From Calliopum simillimum (lineage: Eukaryota > Arthropoda > Insecta > Diptera > Lauxaniidae): 64,000 bases of DNA. Each line of letters begins with the position of its first letter. The stretch's first letter is position 1. The notes under the pieces were generated by a model that did no database searches, had not been told where the DNA came from, and saw only the letters and a list, made by a program, of their open reading frames with translations. The DNA is taken from the NCBI GenBank assembly GCA_951812925.1, contig OX638372.1:69581407-69645406 (forward strand), read 5' to 3'. Below, piece by piece: positions 10,554-21,869 of the stretch. The position numbers were made by a program, and so were the translations under genes.

Positions 10554-11236
10554 CAGGGCAACACTGATTCTGCGGCATAAGGTTGATTTCGAGTAATCAC
10601 GACTCACAGAATACGAAAATAAAACCAAATTTGCCGAATTGACTCTAGTTCTCCAGATATCCTTGTTTAAAAGTGCAAAAATAGCTGTTTTGAGGCAAAT
10701 TTGACGTAGTATAACACTTACAGTAGACAGTGTAATAAATTTTTGTTAATGAAATCAAATAGGCGTAACCTCTCTCATGAAACCTTACCTTCTATTTTTT
10801 TCGATTAGATCCTTACTTTCCAAGTTATCAACCATTGAAGCAATAGTATTTCAACTCCTTACAAAGGACTATTTTTTTCTTTTTTGCGGCCTTAGTTTTT
10901 TGCGTTAATCTAGATTTCCTGAGGTTATTAAATGCTTGGGATATTGTTTGTTTGTCTGAATTGACTCTAGTTCTCCAGAAATCCTTCCTCGAAAGACCAA
11001 TAATAGCTGTTTTGTTTGTATGGAGTTGAATGGGTGACAATTCGAAAAGTAAGGATCTAATTGAAAAAGTTAAAAGGTAAAGTTTAATGAGGAAGGTTAT
11101 GACTTTTTGATGCCGATAACAAAAATTAATTACACCGTTTGCTGTGACTATTTTACTCTTCCAAATATGTTTCAAAACAGCTATTTTTGCACTTTTAAAC
11201 AAGGATATCTGGAGAACTAGAGTTTTTGTCGCCCTG
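10554..11236. repeat. Fold-back repeat with CAGGGCRACA ends
   Basis: CAGGGCAACA at the left faces TGTCGCCCTG at the right. CTCTAGTTCTCCAGATATCC occurs at about 10645 and inverted at about 11205, with a third version at 10968. A second inner pair is TTAGATCCTTACTTTCC (10804) against its inverse at 11042. The 160-codon minus-strand frame (10828-11310) lies across this repeat and has no motif, so I treat it as spurious. Target duplication not resolved. Confidence 0.65.
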
Positions 11237-13148
11237 CGTAATTTAAAAGTCGATAGCCTTGGTAGCAAGTGCTTATATGAATTGGTTATAACTTTAATTG
11301 TAATTAACAAAGAAATAAATAAAAATAAAATTTTATTAAATAAATAAAATGTTTTTCTGTGTATAAACTTGCTAGTGGGCCACTGGGTGGACAGACATTG
11401 TTTTGATTACTGTCCTGCAAAGTGTACGTATGTATGGATGTCACAGTATTTGTTTGTTGGCGCGGATAGACAATGGAAAGAAACTCCAAACTACTTATCC
11501 ATTTGGTATTCTTTTTGCCGAGACTCTGAAGAACATTGCACACACACCACAAAGGTTCATGGACAGTGTGAGAGTCCTTTATGAACATAAAAGAAAAGGC
11601 TTAAGTTTCCATTCGGTCGGTTGGTTCTCGCTGCATCATGTATGGATACATGGAACATGGAGCACGTATGTGGTTGTCTCTCTATGCAGCGGAGCAAAGG
11701 AGCAATGAAAAACATGATGTAGCGTAAGGGTGCTCACACGCTCAGTGTAGGAGAGTTGGAGACAGAAGCGTTTGTTCTTTGACTTATTTTCCGGTTTGTA
11801 TATCCCTCCAACTTCTTGTTCTTCACCCCTGCTACATGAGTCGTTCAAACTTTCCGGAACCATGGTAATAGGATTTATTTGGCATTAGTTTACTTTTTCT
11901 CGTAATATTCGTATTGTTCTCAAAATGATAAAAATATAAAACTTTTACTTTATTTCAGAATTTATTTTTCGCCCATAAGAGAAGACTTGTAGCAGCAATG
12001 TATTGTCTTACTCGTATAAACCATTCAAATGGTTTGAGTAGGTTGAAAAATACCGCCATTTTTAGAAGTGCTCATGCGTCGAGCTTATTGAATTTGTGCC
12101 ATCGCCATGGTCAGACATTTTAATTGACATGCACACAAAGCACATTATCCATTGTCCTGCTAAAGGAAGTGTCAGAGTACATGCTTGAAATTATGTCAGC
12201 CCAGATGCAAGGGTTGTTTCTTTTACAACACATCACAAGGGAATAAACAACGGAGATGAATTCGAGAAACTCACACGAATCAAACAATTTCTACATAATA
12301 AATTTATTTATCATTACAATAAATCTGGACAATGTAAGGGTTAGAGTGCCAACCCCTGAGATTGTGTTGCCTTGCGTTCACTTTAGTAATTAGTGCGTGC
12401 CATTAAAAAGTACAGTGAACATATTACGTATGTTATACGAAATTATTGCATGAAGCATATAAGTAAATCCAATTTTTATTAATAAACCAAATATTTTAAA
12501 GTTTTTTTTTTTATAATTAGAAACATAAATTTTTTTTTTTTTAATAGCCAATAATTTGTAAAAATTTTTATTTATTACATACAATTTTGCAAAAGTTTTT
12601 TTTGCGAAAACTCGTTTCTTTTTAATATGGGAAATTTAAACATGTTTTCTGGCCAAAAATACAAAAATAAAGATATTGAGCTGAAATCTCGTGAAAACTT
12701 TTCTCAGAGTGTAGAGAATATCATATTAAAAAATTGGTCAAATTGGACAACTGTCACCTCTTTTCAAAGGAATTTTTATAAAATATTTTTTATTAAAATT
12801 TAGTATGGTATATTCATATTTTTAAGTAAATGTTTGTATATTATGCATACACACAAATGTACATATATTAACAATAACAGTAAAATTACAGAGATCTAAA
12901 AGCATACTATATTAAGAACTAATTTTTTTAAACATTACATAAACTGAGCTAATTTAAAAACATAAGAAAACATTATAAATTCATGAGTAAAATACATATT
13001 AAAATTTATACTAAAGATGTAAGCTCGAACTTTTCCAATATATTCTCGAACTCTGTGTCTATGAACGTTCAATTATCATTACTTTCAGTTTCATCTTCAT
13101 TTTCTATTGGTTTGCTTAAATTATCTTCCTTATTATTTTCAACGCAAC
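11237..13148. other. Low-repeat island, then AT-rich DNA
   Basis: 11240-12300 has balanced composition and overlapping frames of 71-101 codons on both strands near 11370-11860, none with a recognised domain. 12300-13148 is AT-rich with long T runs. A 63-codon Ser-rich frame at 12983-13174 runs into the antisense of the pseudogene that follows. Confidence 0.4.
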
Positions 13149-13673
13149 TCAATAATTTTATGACTTCTAACTAGGAAGTTGCGCTCGCTTTCGTTTTTTT
13201 ATCCGTTCACTTAAAGAAATGCTGGAAATGACGGGATCTGAGGTATTCAAAGTTCTATGAAAAAGTCAGAAAGATTTATTGATTTGTAAATTTTATTCCG
13301 ACACTCAGCTGCGTCTTCTTCAAAGTATACTACCGGAAGTACCATATTTTGAATAATTTCCTTAGAATAAATAAGGACTTTGTAGACTGTTGGTGTCATC
13401 GGATACCAGGGATATTTTTTTTATGATATCAGCAGTCTCAAAACAAAATTTTTCAAACTTTTGCAAATTTAATAGATATTGACATGATATATGAGTAGTT
13501 TTTCCCCATTTTTCTTTCAAATGTTTGTAAAAGGTTTTAGACTTTTCACCTAAATATTCCGCAAACGATTTAAAACTGTTGACTCTTTGTCTTCTTCGGC
13601 TCTCCAGATATCGAATAAGTGTGCATTTCGTATTGAGAAATTGTCTGAGAAAAATATCGATTATTAAAAAATC
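13149..13673 (-). pseudogene. Broken C-terminal part of an insect transposon-associated protein
   Basis: Read on the minus strand without an ATG, frame one gives LIRYLESRRRQRVNSFK, EYLGEKSKTFYKHLKEKWG, LNLQKFEKFCFETADIIKK. A one-base shift in an A8 run continues as YPWYPMTPTVYKVLI, EIIQNMVLPVVYFEED, AAECRNKIYKS; a later shift gives TLNTSDPVISSISLSERIKK and EVIKLL after a stop. I recall a widespread insect protein family, carried by DNA transposons, with YPWYYMPPTVHKILIHG, LPIGQLSEEAQEARNKD and LLVSSDPxISS in the same order. The match in order and spacing is strong; the superfamily name is uncertain to me. A TTTTTCTCAG at about 13645-13654 could be a splice acceptor. Confidence 0.6.
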
Positions 13674-14123
13674 TCAAAAAAAGGACAAACAAATTTTTTT
13701 GCAGAAGTGCTCAAAATCGATTGTTGTACTTATATCAGTTGTATTTATATCAGTTAGAAAGAGGCCTAGGCTAGGCTGTGTTTTTCCGGGCTCACCAAAA
13801 CTTAAATTTAAAAAAGAGCTAAGAGAAATATTCACTTTTAAATACACACGAATTTTTTGAGCGAGAACTACAAAATTTTTATTTTTTCGGAAGTAGAAAC
13901 TTTGACCCTTGTGTAGATGAAGGATAAAAACTTTAAGAAAAAACTAAGTATGGAGATGTTAAGTAATCACATTTGAAAAGCGTACCCAAAACTTCATTTT
14001 TTAAGTGTTTAAAATTCGACTTTTGGCCAACAAACATGGCTAGCTCAATTTTTCGAAATTTGCATATGGGTTCTCAGACTTTTATCAAAATTCACAGAGC
14101 TGTTTTAAGTGCTTAGTATGGAG
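13674..14123. other. No gene recognised
   Basis: AT-rich sequence; the 93-codon plus-strand frame at 13579-13860 is partly antisense of the pseudogene and has no motif. No clear repeat ends. Confidence 0.4.
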
Positions 14124-14206
14124 TAGGGATTCCAATTTTTGGGCTTTTTGGCGATCCCGGGATTTCGGGATTATAAAATTGCAATCCCGGGATTTTTCGG
14201 GATTAA
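14124..14206 (+). repeat. Possible hAT-type end with TCCCGGGATT subterminal repeats
   Basis: TAGGGATTCCAATTTTTGGG is followed by GCGATCCCGGGATTTCGGGA and a second TCCCGGGATTTTTCGGGATT. Many hAT elements start YAGNG and carry short subterminal repeats that bind the transposase. No right end found. Confidence 0.35.
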
Positions 14207-14346
14207 GTATGATTTTTATTTTGACATTAAAAGCAGTTTTTTGTTAGAATATAAGAACGTAATAAAATTCGGTCTCTAGCAAATGCTCATGTTCCAGTAA
14301 GAACATTTCAGATTAAGAAGAGTTCCTGGCCGTGGTGCACTGCTCG

Positions 14347-14610
14347 TGCACGGAGAAAAAAAATAGTGCTTGCTACTTTATTTCTCATAAATTTTAGTAG
14401 AACTTCATATCAAAATAGTGACAACTTCACACAGAAGGAAGATTCACCTTACTGTTTTAGTCAATTCAGAATGTATGTTTCCTAGTAATTTTTATGAAAA
14501 AATTGGCGTGATATTTACCTTACTGTATAGTTCAAACAAATTAACTGACCGGCGCTGGGGTACGAACCCTGGCCCTTCCTTATGATAATCAGATACATAT
14601 CCTCTGCGCT
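14347..14610 (-). mobile_element. tRNA-derived SINE
   Basis: On the minus strand the head holds AGCAGCGCAGAGG (A-box-like) and GGGTTCGTACCCC (B box). The body has two related segments (CAGTAAGGTAAAT, CAGTAAGGTGAAT), and it ends TTTTTTTTCTCCGTGCA. The SINE at 56195-56345 has a similar 3' end, TTTTTCCGTGTA, so the two may share a family tail. B box plus shared tail is the main evidence. Confidence 0.6.
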
Positions 14611-15000
14611 GCTTATGCATGTGATGTAGAAGCAAAAAAATTTGTATGTAAAGAAAATGTCTGTCCAAAAATAGAAATTGTTACAATACTAAAATTATAA
14701 AAGTCAAAATGATTCTATATTCTTACGATATTTACCTTACTCGAGTGGGGTGACAATAATGACACTCATTTTTGTGCGTGAAAAAAAATAAAGTTATTTT
14801 GACTAGATTTATAAATTCAAAATGGTCATACATTTTTTTTCTGAAAGTATAAGTTACTTTACATAAAGTCAAATGTAGGAAATTTGTAGTAAATATTCCT
14901 TTATTATTTACATAACTACATTTTATTTGTAAATATGACGTAAGGCACCCATCAAATAGTTCTTACGTAAGGTAAATTATATTTGAAATTTAGTTGGGTA
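14611..15000. other. No gene recognised
   Basis: AT-rich; TTACGTAAGG occurs near 14937 and 14964. No coding signal. Confidence 0.4.
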
Positions 15001-15862
15001 AGGGAGGGAAATATGGACCACCCATCTTTCTTTTTTAAATAAAACCCAAAATACATAAAACAAAACAATTGATTTTATGTCATTCAGTAAAGGAAACAAT
15101 TTACCTTTATTCAGCTTCACTTTTAGAAAAATATCTCATCAGGATAAAGAAAAAAAATTAAAAAACTGAAAATACTCAAAATGAAGATAAAAAAAAGTGT
15201 AGTGTAATATGGACCATATAGTCCATTTGGTACAGAAGTTGCATATAAAAATGTCACTTCCACATTCGGCACATTTTTCATGACTCCAAGAACGTCAGAT
15301 TACACCAAAATTAACCCAAAATTCGCCACGTCGATCTTCTGACTAAAGGGTATTACATTATATGCATTTTTATCATTTTTTTCCTTTGTAGTTAACGAAT
15401 TACATATAATGACCATCAGACTCGTCATGATAACTGCAGCTAGATTCGCCATCTGAAAAAGATGATAAATACATTTGTTTTTGAGGCTTTTTTCTCTGGT
15501 GGTCCATATTACCCACAGCACGTGTTGGTGAAATAAATGGTTTTTTTATCAAAAACTCTTTTGGTTAATGAACTTATTTGTGCTAATAAATTATAAATGG
15601 TATTCACTGACTTTATACAATTGACCATTTATTTAAAAACGCGATGTCTTTAAAGTGAAATAATGAAATATACTCACTAGAAAAAAATTATCACTGATCT
15701 TTTTTTTTTAGAAAAATCAACTTTACAGAAACATGCGACTTCACCGAACGCTAAAATCGCCCTATTATAAGCTTTAGGTATTAGCTTTAAGTTTGAACAT
15801 GAATAACGGTAAATCCTATGTGTGCAGTGGGAAATAACCGTGTGGTCCATATTTCCCTCCCT
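15001..15862. mobile_element. TA-flanked MITE with AGGGAGGGAAATATGG ends
   Basis: AGGGAGGGAAATATGGACCA at 15001 and its inverse TGGTCCATATTTCCCTCCCT ending at 15862, each with TA outside. The core recurs inside as AATATGGACCATATAG at about 15208 and TGGTCCATATTACCCAC at about 15500. 862 bp, non-coding. Subterminal repeats of the terminal core are typical of transposase binding sites. Confidence 0.8.
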
Positions 15863-15927
15863 TACCCTTACTTTAATTTTTCGACTGGCCGAGTCGAGTA
15901 AAAATTATGATGCGTATTTTTTTTTAT

Positions 15928-16138
15928 CGGGCGTAAATATTTAGTCAACGGTTGCCACAGTCCGGACGGTTTTTTTTTCGGTGGCTCCTAGTAAAAATTT
16001 TTTAGAATATTTATGGAGAATTTTTTAACCCATTATAAACAAGTTTTTGGAAAAAGGGGTCAAAAAGACCCCTAGGGGCCACCGGAAAAAAAAACCGTCC
16101 GAATGGTGGCAACCGTCGTTGACTAAATATTTACACCG
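15928..16138. repeat. Fold-back repeat around a TTAACCCATT core
   Basis: Arms of about 65 bases (GTAAATATTTAGTCAACGGT, then GGACGG, a T9 run, CGGTGGC) face each other. The centre has TTAACCCATTATAAACAAG and GGGGTCAAAAAGACCCC. A similar centre without the arms occurs at about 45970-46040. Confidence 0.65.
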
Positions 16139-16690
16139 GAATTCGTGATATTTTTTGATAAAAAAAAAAATCAAAAATTCGTTTTTTATGAATGAAAATA
16201 ATGTCGTAGCGCAAAAAAAAATGGTACCACTGGATTCGTCAGGAAAAATTTTAACAAAATATACATATCAAATTTTTCTAAGATTTTTTCTGTTCAATTG
16301 TGGAGTGCTCTAACAGGGGGTTTTCGAAAAATTTCGACTTTTTTGAGCTCAAAAGTTCACTTAACGCCAAAAATGGACGTCTAATCAGAAAACTAATGGG
16401 GTTATTCGATTCTACGGGAAAAAATACATAAGAATCCATGTCTTGGATTTAAATTTTCGACCTACTACGAAGCTGAGAGTTGATTCATTTCGGACCGATG
16501 AGCATGCATTTTTAAACCACGTTTTTCAACCTTCAAAAATATATTGACCCCTCTTCCCGTCATCTCTCAGAGCTAGGGTGACGGCAATCTTCATGTCGAT
16601 AGTTAAACTTTACAATTCTGCCGGTTACGCGACGAATTTCAAACATTCGTCCAAAACGCACCTGTCTAATATACATGTTTCGTCTATAGG
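16139..16690. other. No gene recognised
   Basis: Mixed composition with GGGGGTTTTCGAAAAATTTCG near 16316. No frame with a motif. It precedes the LINE relic and could be its diverged 5' part or an unrelated repeat. Confidence 0.35.
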
Positions 16691-17711
16691 ACCAATGCTA
16701 TAGATGATCTGGGTTGTAGATTTAATGAGGACTTATCAGCTATCTGTCAGTGGACAGTAGACAATGATCTCTGCTTGAATCCTTGTAAACCGTATGTCTT
16801 GCCAATTTCACGAAATAAAATTAATTTTGATTGTATGTATATTGGAAACTCGCTGCTTAAGTTAGCAGATAAAGCTACCTGCCTTGGTTTTCATCTTAAT
16901 TCAGGTCTATCATGTGTTGATCACATTAACCATGTAGTTGAAAAATATACCTGACACTACGAACGTTGCGTTTGTCTGCTGATTTTACACCTGTTGCAAC
17001 AAAACAGAGACTGGTAGTACAGCTAATTGTTCCATTTTTAAATTATTTTGAAGTTGTGTTGAGTAAGTTGGACTCCAGTTCACAACACAGATTGCAAGTC
17101 GCTTTCAACAATGCTACTCGATACATTTTTAACTTAAGACGATATGACCATGTTTCGTCATGGAATAAAAAAATTCTTGGCAGCACCATAGACAAGTACC
17201 AGATGTTCAGAAACTGTTTATTTTTGCATAAAATCATCCATTCGAAAACGCTAACATAAGCTGCATTTTAGCATGTCCAGCAGAAGTCATAATTTTATTG
17301 TTCCATTGCACATACATTATGATACCACTAGACTATTTTTTATCAACACTATTAGAATCTGGAATTCACTACCTAATATTTTAAAGGCCATTTTAGATTT
17401 CAACAACTTTGAGCGTTTACTTTTCCAACATTTCGCGTCAGATTAATTAAGAGAATCATTTATATTCCATTTATAGTATCCGAACACCTAAATTTTAATT
17501 TATATTATTTTTTTAAAAACCTTATGTTTTTATTGTTACTTTTAAAATGGCTCATAAATATTGCCACTACTTTTTAACAATTGTATTGTATTGTTTTTAA
17601 TTTTTAACTATTAATCCATTGACATTGCATTGACCATTACAAAATCTTGTACAACAAAAGAATGTTGTTTCTTAATGTACTAATTTTAAGGCATATCAAA
17701 TAAATAAATAA
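16691..17711 (+). pseudogene. LINE reverse transcriptase, C-terminal half, broken (CR1/Jockey-like)
   Basis: One frame from 16691 reads TNAIDDLGCRFNEDL, WTVDNDLCLNPCKPYVLPIS, LKLADKATCLGFHLNSGLS, CVDHINHVVEKYT then stop. After a shift it reads LRLSADFTPVATKQRLVVQL, NATRYIFNLRRYDHVSSWNK; a further shift gives FIVPLHTHYDTTRLFFI and IWNSLPNILKAILDFNNFER, ending in TAA at 17444. These are the thumb and C-terminal blocks of LINE polymerases; the YXDD palm lies upstream and is missing. A 3' tail AAATAAATAAATAA closes it near 17711. The relic at 2821 shares the same blocks. Confidence 0.8.
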
Positions 17712-18120
17712 TTGTCATACCTTTATAAGTTAAAAAATGCAAAGAATTTTCTATTCTTGCAAATAATGACTAAAGTTCATAAAATTAGTATATAGTATTT
17801 TAGAAAACGTCAATATTAACAAAATTCGTTCATTTTAAAAGGTGCAAGTCCATTCAGGGGCAAAAGTAATGTCATACACATTATATGAAAAAAAAAAAAA
17901 AAAAAAACTGTTATATGACATGCATATATTGTTTTTCAACTTAATTTCATCAAATCTACACCATAATGTAATATTGGGATATTTTTTAATACAAAAAAGC
18001 GATTTATGGTTTATTAATTGAACGGAAAGCATGTACGGGATAATTTTGAAATTATCATATGAAAAATAAAAGAAAATACTGAAATTTTAACATAAAAAAT
18101 TTAATACTCGTATGTGCTAT
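17712..18120. other. AT-rich DNA with a MITE end fragment
   Basis: GGGGCAAAAGTAATGTCAT near 17857 matches the end region of the MITE at 4596-4813, followed by a long A run. ATGACTAAAGTTCATAAAAT at about 17768 recurs at about 33337. No gene. Confidence 0.4.
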
Positions 18121-18885
18121 GCCACACACTCCCTTTTTTAGCACTCTGTACCATATTCCTCTTTCGACTGACTACCGCCATATTTCGAGCTCTCCAAAGT
18201 TGGGTACTTTGAAGCATTCCAACGTTTCTACTTGTTGTAATCAAAAGATTTTTGCACCAAAGTATTCAGACCGTTAAGCTCATGTACCTGCCTTTGGTTG
18301 TAAAAACAAATGAGTGTTTGTTGCTGGGACCATAGTCGGACGGATGTCTTCCAACAAATGCACGGTTGACACGATGCGGCGTTTGATTACAACAACCCTT
18401 AGGGCTGGCTCGTCGTCGGTGCCAGTGATATATTCTCGTCCATGTAATTAACAAATTCTGCCACATATTCACAGTACAGTAAATTTTATATTCACGTCAA
18501 CCTTTTTTCATTTTGTTGCCATTGTCGTTGTTGTTGTTGTTTTTGCCTGTTCTCAGATTTCTTTTTGACCATTGTCGTATGTTTTTTTTTTTTTCTAAAG
18601 TCACTTTAAATTTTCAGAAATTATTTGTCAAAGGATTAAATCACGTTCGTATCCAAAGAGTGTGAGTATTTGAACTGCATTCCTTTAATTGCATTCTAGA
18701 TGTTTTGCTTTAATTAAAAATTTACTTGAATTTATCTCTAATTAAACAAAATTCATTTAATTTAAAGGGATTGTACTTAATATCCTTCAATGTAAGAAAT
18801 ACTTATGTAATATAATGATGACTACGTGTGCTACTTAACATTTTTGCATATCATAACTATGTATTCCTTGAAAGATCTTTATAGG
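18121..18885. other. Low-repeat island
   Basis: 18121-18480 has balanced composition with a 68-codon minus-strand frame lacking motifs; a GTT run lies near 18520-18540. Nothing else supported. Confidence 0.4.
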
Positions 18886-19010
18886 GTATATTCGCTTTGT
18901 AATTCTCTTTGAGGTATAAAGTTAACATTACTTATTACTTCTTCCTGATCAGAGTTAATTATGAGTCGATATAGCCATGACCGTTTTTTCGCTAATTTCA
19001 AACACGAATA
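18886..19010 (+). mobile_element. Decayed Helentron-like (mini-me type) fragment
   Basis: GGGTATATTCGCTTTGT near 18886 and, 60 bases on, TCCTGATCAG then GAGTCGATATAGCCATGACC. The order matches the full element at 48651. The GTCY tract and tandem repeats are missing. Confidence 0.6.
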
Positions 19011-19803
19011 GTGATATAAAAAAGATCTGAACGGATACAAATAAAATGCTCTGCTAATAACATCAAAAGGTGTCCCATAATTCATGAAAGAATTGTATTA
19101 AACAGAAATCACATTTTTTTTCGATTGCATTAATTTTTTTTAACTGTAACAAAAGAAAGAAATAGAATACCGTTATGTATAAAATAGCACATTGAGCAGA
19201 TGATTACCACGGCCTTCGCACTCTTTTGTCGAAATTTTCCATGAATTTTTTCCGTTAATGTGGTTGAATTTTGTTGATGCAGTACTGAATTTTCTTCTTC
19301 AATGTATTTTTACTAACAATCAACCGTCAAACAAGTTTTTAAATTTTTTAATTTTTTGGTTGGCAAAACTTTACATCGGCAAATTCAAATATTGCAAGAA
19401 TTATGGGACACCCTATAATTGAGGTAATGCAACTAAACAAACTCTCACAAGGTAAAAACTAACAGTTCATTCATTCTAGATGGGAGTTGGACAAGTTTTG
19501 ACAAAAGCGTGGGAAATTTCTCATATAAGACAGATATTAAAAACATACTAAAAATTCTTTAGAAGTGTGCAGATTTTGAAAAAAAAGGGCATTGGACCTT
19601 AAAATACTCAGACGTAAATGCTAAAATGATACAAAAAATAAAGTTCAATACACCCTCTGTCTTTCAAACGCTGCTGGCCGCATGATCGCCTACATTAACT
19701 GAGGTATGTATCTATGGGTCATATTAAAAGAAATTCCCCGCTGAATTTTAACTCCCGATGCTTTTTCAAATCTCAGAGGATCCCAAAACTCCGCTCAAAC
19801 ATA
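19011..19803. other. No gene recognised
   Basis: AT-rich, no frame with a motif. CGCTGCTGGCCGCATGATCG near 19668 is the only GC-rich spot. Confidence 0.4.
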
Positions 19804-19805
19804 TA

Positions 19806-21089
19806 CAGCCTTGACCAAAAGTATAAGGCACTCCAAAAAATGCATGTTTATATAATTGAGAAATGAATAAATGCTTATCATAAATACGATGCCGCACACT
19901 GCGTTGGCTAGTGGGCAAAAATCAAAATTTTTTGTGACTCGAAACCTAATAATATTGGTATCAATCGACAGGTAATTGTATCAATAAAATAAAAACAAAA
20001 TATTTAGGGGAAAAACTCAGTTTTGGCTACGCTGTGATACTTCAAAGTTGAGATATTTTTCAAAAAAAATCATGTTTTATTCACTTCGTTTTGGGTTCTC
20101 TTAAACAAATAATTATCAAAACTTTGTCTTTTGATTAAACTAAGCGAAGTAAAGTTTTTTATGATAAATATTATTTGAGTAAATAAATAAAACTAAAAAT
20201 TTTGGAAAATATATAATTTGATGTATATTGTAGTGATTTTAATACACGATATTATGAAATGAAAAACTTCAGAAATTGACAAATTTCGATGAAAAAAAAA
20301 AAACAAATCTTATAAAAATAAGTGCCGTTTTTTTTCTTAATTTACTAGTTCGAATTCTATATAATCAAGAACTTCAAATAACTTTTCCTACTTCGTCCTA
20401 CAAATATTTGTTTTCTTTTTTTAAAAAATGCTTAAAACGAAAAATTTGTATGAAATATAAAATTTATGTTGAAAAATTTTTTTTTTGTTTTTATTAACAC
20501 AAATGGTCTCACAAGTACAAAAAACATTATTTCTACTACGTACATTTTATTTGTTAACATTAAACATTACTTTTTCGTCATCGTTATATATGGACCTTAA
20601 GAAAATCGTCCTAAATACCTGGTTTTTAGCAAAACTATAAAGTTTACAACAAATCTGAGGTCATTTTTGAGCTCAGCGACCCCAAATTACTTATAGTACC
20701 AAATTTCATTGATATCCAACCACTCCTTCTATTTTTGACCATTGCTTGTATGGGCTCAACGCACTGTGTGCCGGGTTCATTTACCATTAAATAAAACAAT
20801 AAGCGGCATTTTTTAAGGTCGTAAAACAAAAGGCTCGGTTTTTTCGCCGATCAATGTTCCAAGGAGAAAAAAAGTTTTTATTTCTGTTTTAGTCAAAAAT
20901 TTGACAACTAAGTGATTGATTTTACAATGCCAAAAATAAGCGATGAAAGTTAAAAATCAATAGCTAATTGGCCAAAAGTGTAAAGCACCCCACAATTTAC
21001 TGCTGATTTTCTAAATTTTATTCATTTCTCAATTAGAAAAACAAGAAGTGTGCATTTTTTGTGGTGCTCTATACTTTTGGCCAAGGCTG
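19806..21089. mobile_element. Tc1-like MITE interrupted by a family-C element
   Basis: CAGCCTTGACCAAAAGTATA at 19806 and its inverse TATACTTTTGGCCAAGGCTG ending at 21089, with TA outside both. AATTGAGAAATGAATAAA follows in both ends, extending the inverted repeat. GGCCAAAAGTGTAAAGCACC repeats inside at about 20971. Without the 878-bp inner element the MITE is about 400 bp. TIR style and TA fit Tc1. Confidence 0.8.
19894..20771 (+). mobile_element. Family-C element, copy C1
   Basis: Ends GCACACTGCGTTGGC and, inverted, GCACACAGTGCGTTGAGCCC, giving a short terminal inverted repeat with a one-base gap. The body matches C2 (27071-28490, opposite strand) and C3 (57376-58751) along its whole length. 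It has neither of the inserts seen in C2 and C3 and so serves as an empty-site reference. No coding frame. Superfamily unknown; target duplication not resolved. Confidence 0.75.
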
Positions 21090-21869
21090 TATATCTTGTA
21101 TTAAATATATTATTATGTAAATTACGCTTCGCATTATCGTTAAACAGACCTATGAGTGCCAGGTCCCTGTATACTTATAGCATCCACTCAAGATGCATCT
21201 GAAACTTATTGCATGGACGTGGTGCTTCACTTTAGATCATTAAGCTCATCCACATGGAGCTTGAATGACAGGACTATTATATAAAAGTCACAACAAAAAC
21301 TGAGAATAGTGGTTTGTTCTAGAGGCTTTTCCGATCATTTTCCCATTGGCCAGAAAATCCTATCCGATCCTATCTATGGGAAAGCCCCTTTTCCAGTTAC
21401 GGAATTATCTCCATATAAAAATAATAATAATAAAAAAAAAAAATAATAATTAAAAAATTCAACAAACAGAAATGAAAATTGGTCAAAAAAATTAAAACCT
21501 TTCAAAAAATTCCAAAAAAAAAATCACAAGTACTCCTTGGACGATTCTAAGCATTTTATGCCTGGAAAAATTTTCTCAAATGCCTTCTTTTTGAGTAAAA
21601 AGAGTTTAGCAGACCGCGGGTGTTCAACGGCCGAAAACTCTCATTTCACGACTGAATCCCATCTTGACTGATAAACCATTTAAAAGCTTAGAGTTCGAGC
21701 TTTCATATAATGTATTAAAAAAAAATAACTAAAGCTTTTTTTTTTAAATAACTAAAGCTTTTTTTTTAAAGCAGTATTTTTAAATTTCAAAAATTTTGCC
21801 AAAAATAAAACGATGTAGTATATTTTTAGAAAAAGAAGATTTAAAAATAAATAGGATAAGTTACTTACA
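21090..21869. other. Repeat fragments, no gene
   Basis: About 21470-21600 (AAAAAATTCC, GATTCTAAGCATTTTATGCC) resembles the centre of the palindrome at 33431-35263. TAACTAAAGCTTTTTTTTT is duplicated near 21727 and 21748. The rest is not recognised. Confidence 0.45.

Noticed and set aside
10828..11310. 160-codon minus-strand open frame
   Set aside because: It spans an inverted repeat (10554-11236), has Lys-rich low-complexity ends and no domain, so chance is the better explanation.
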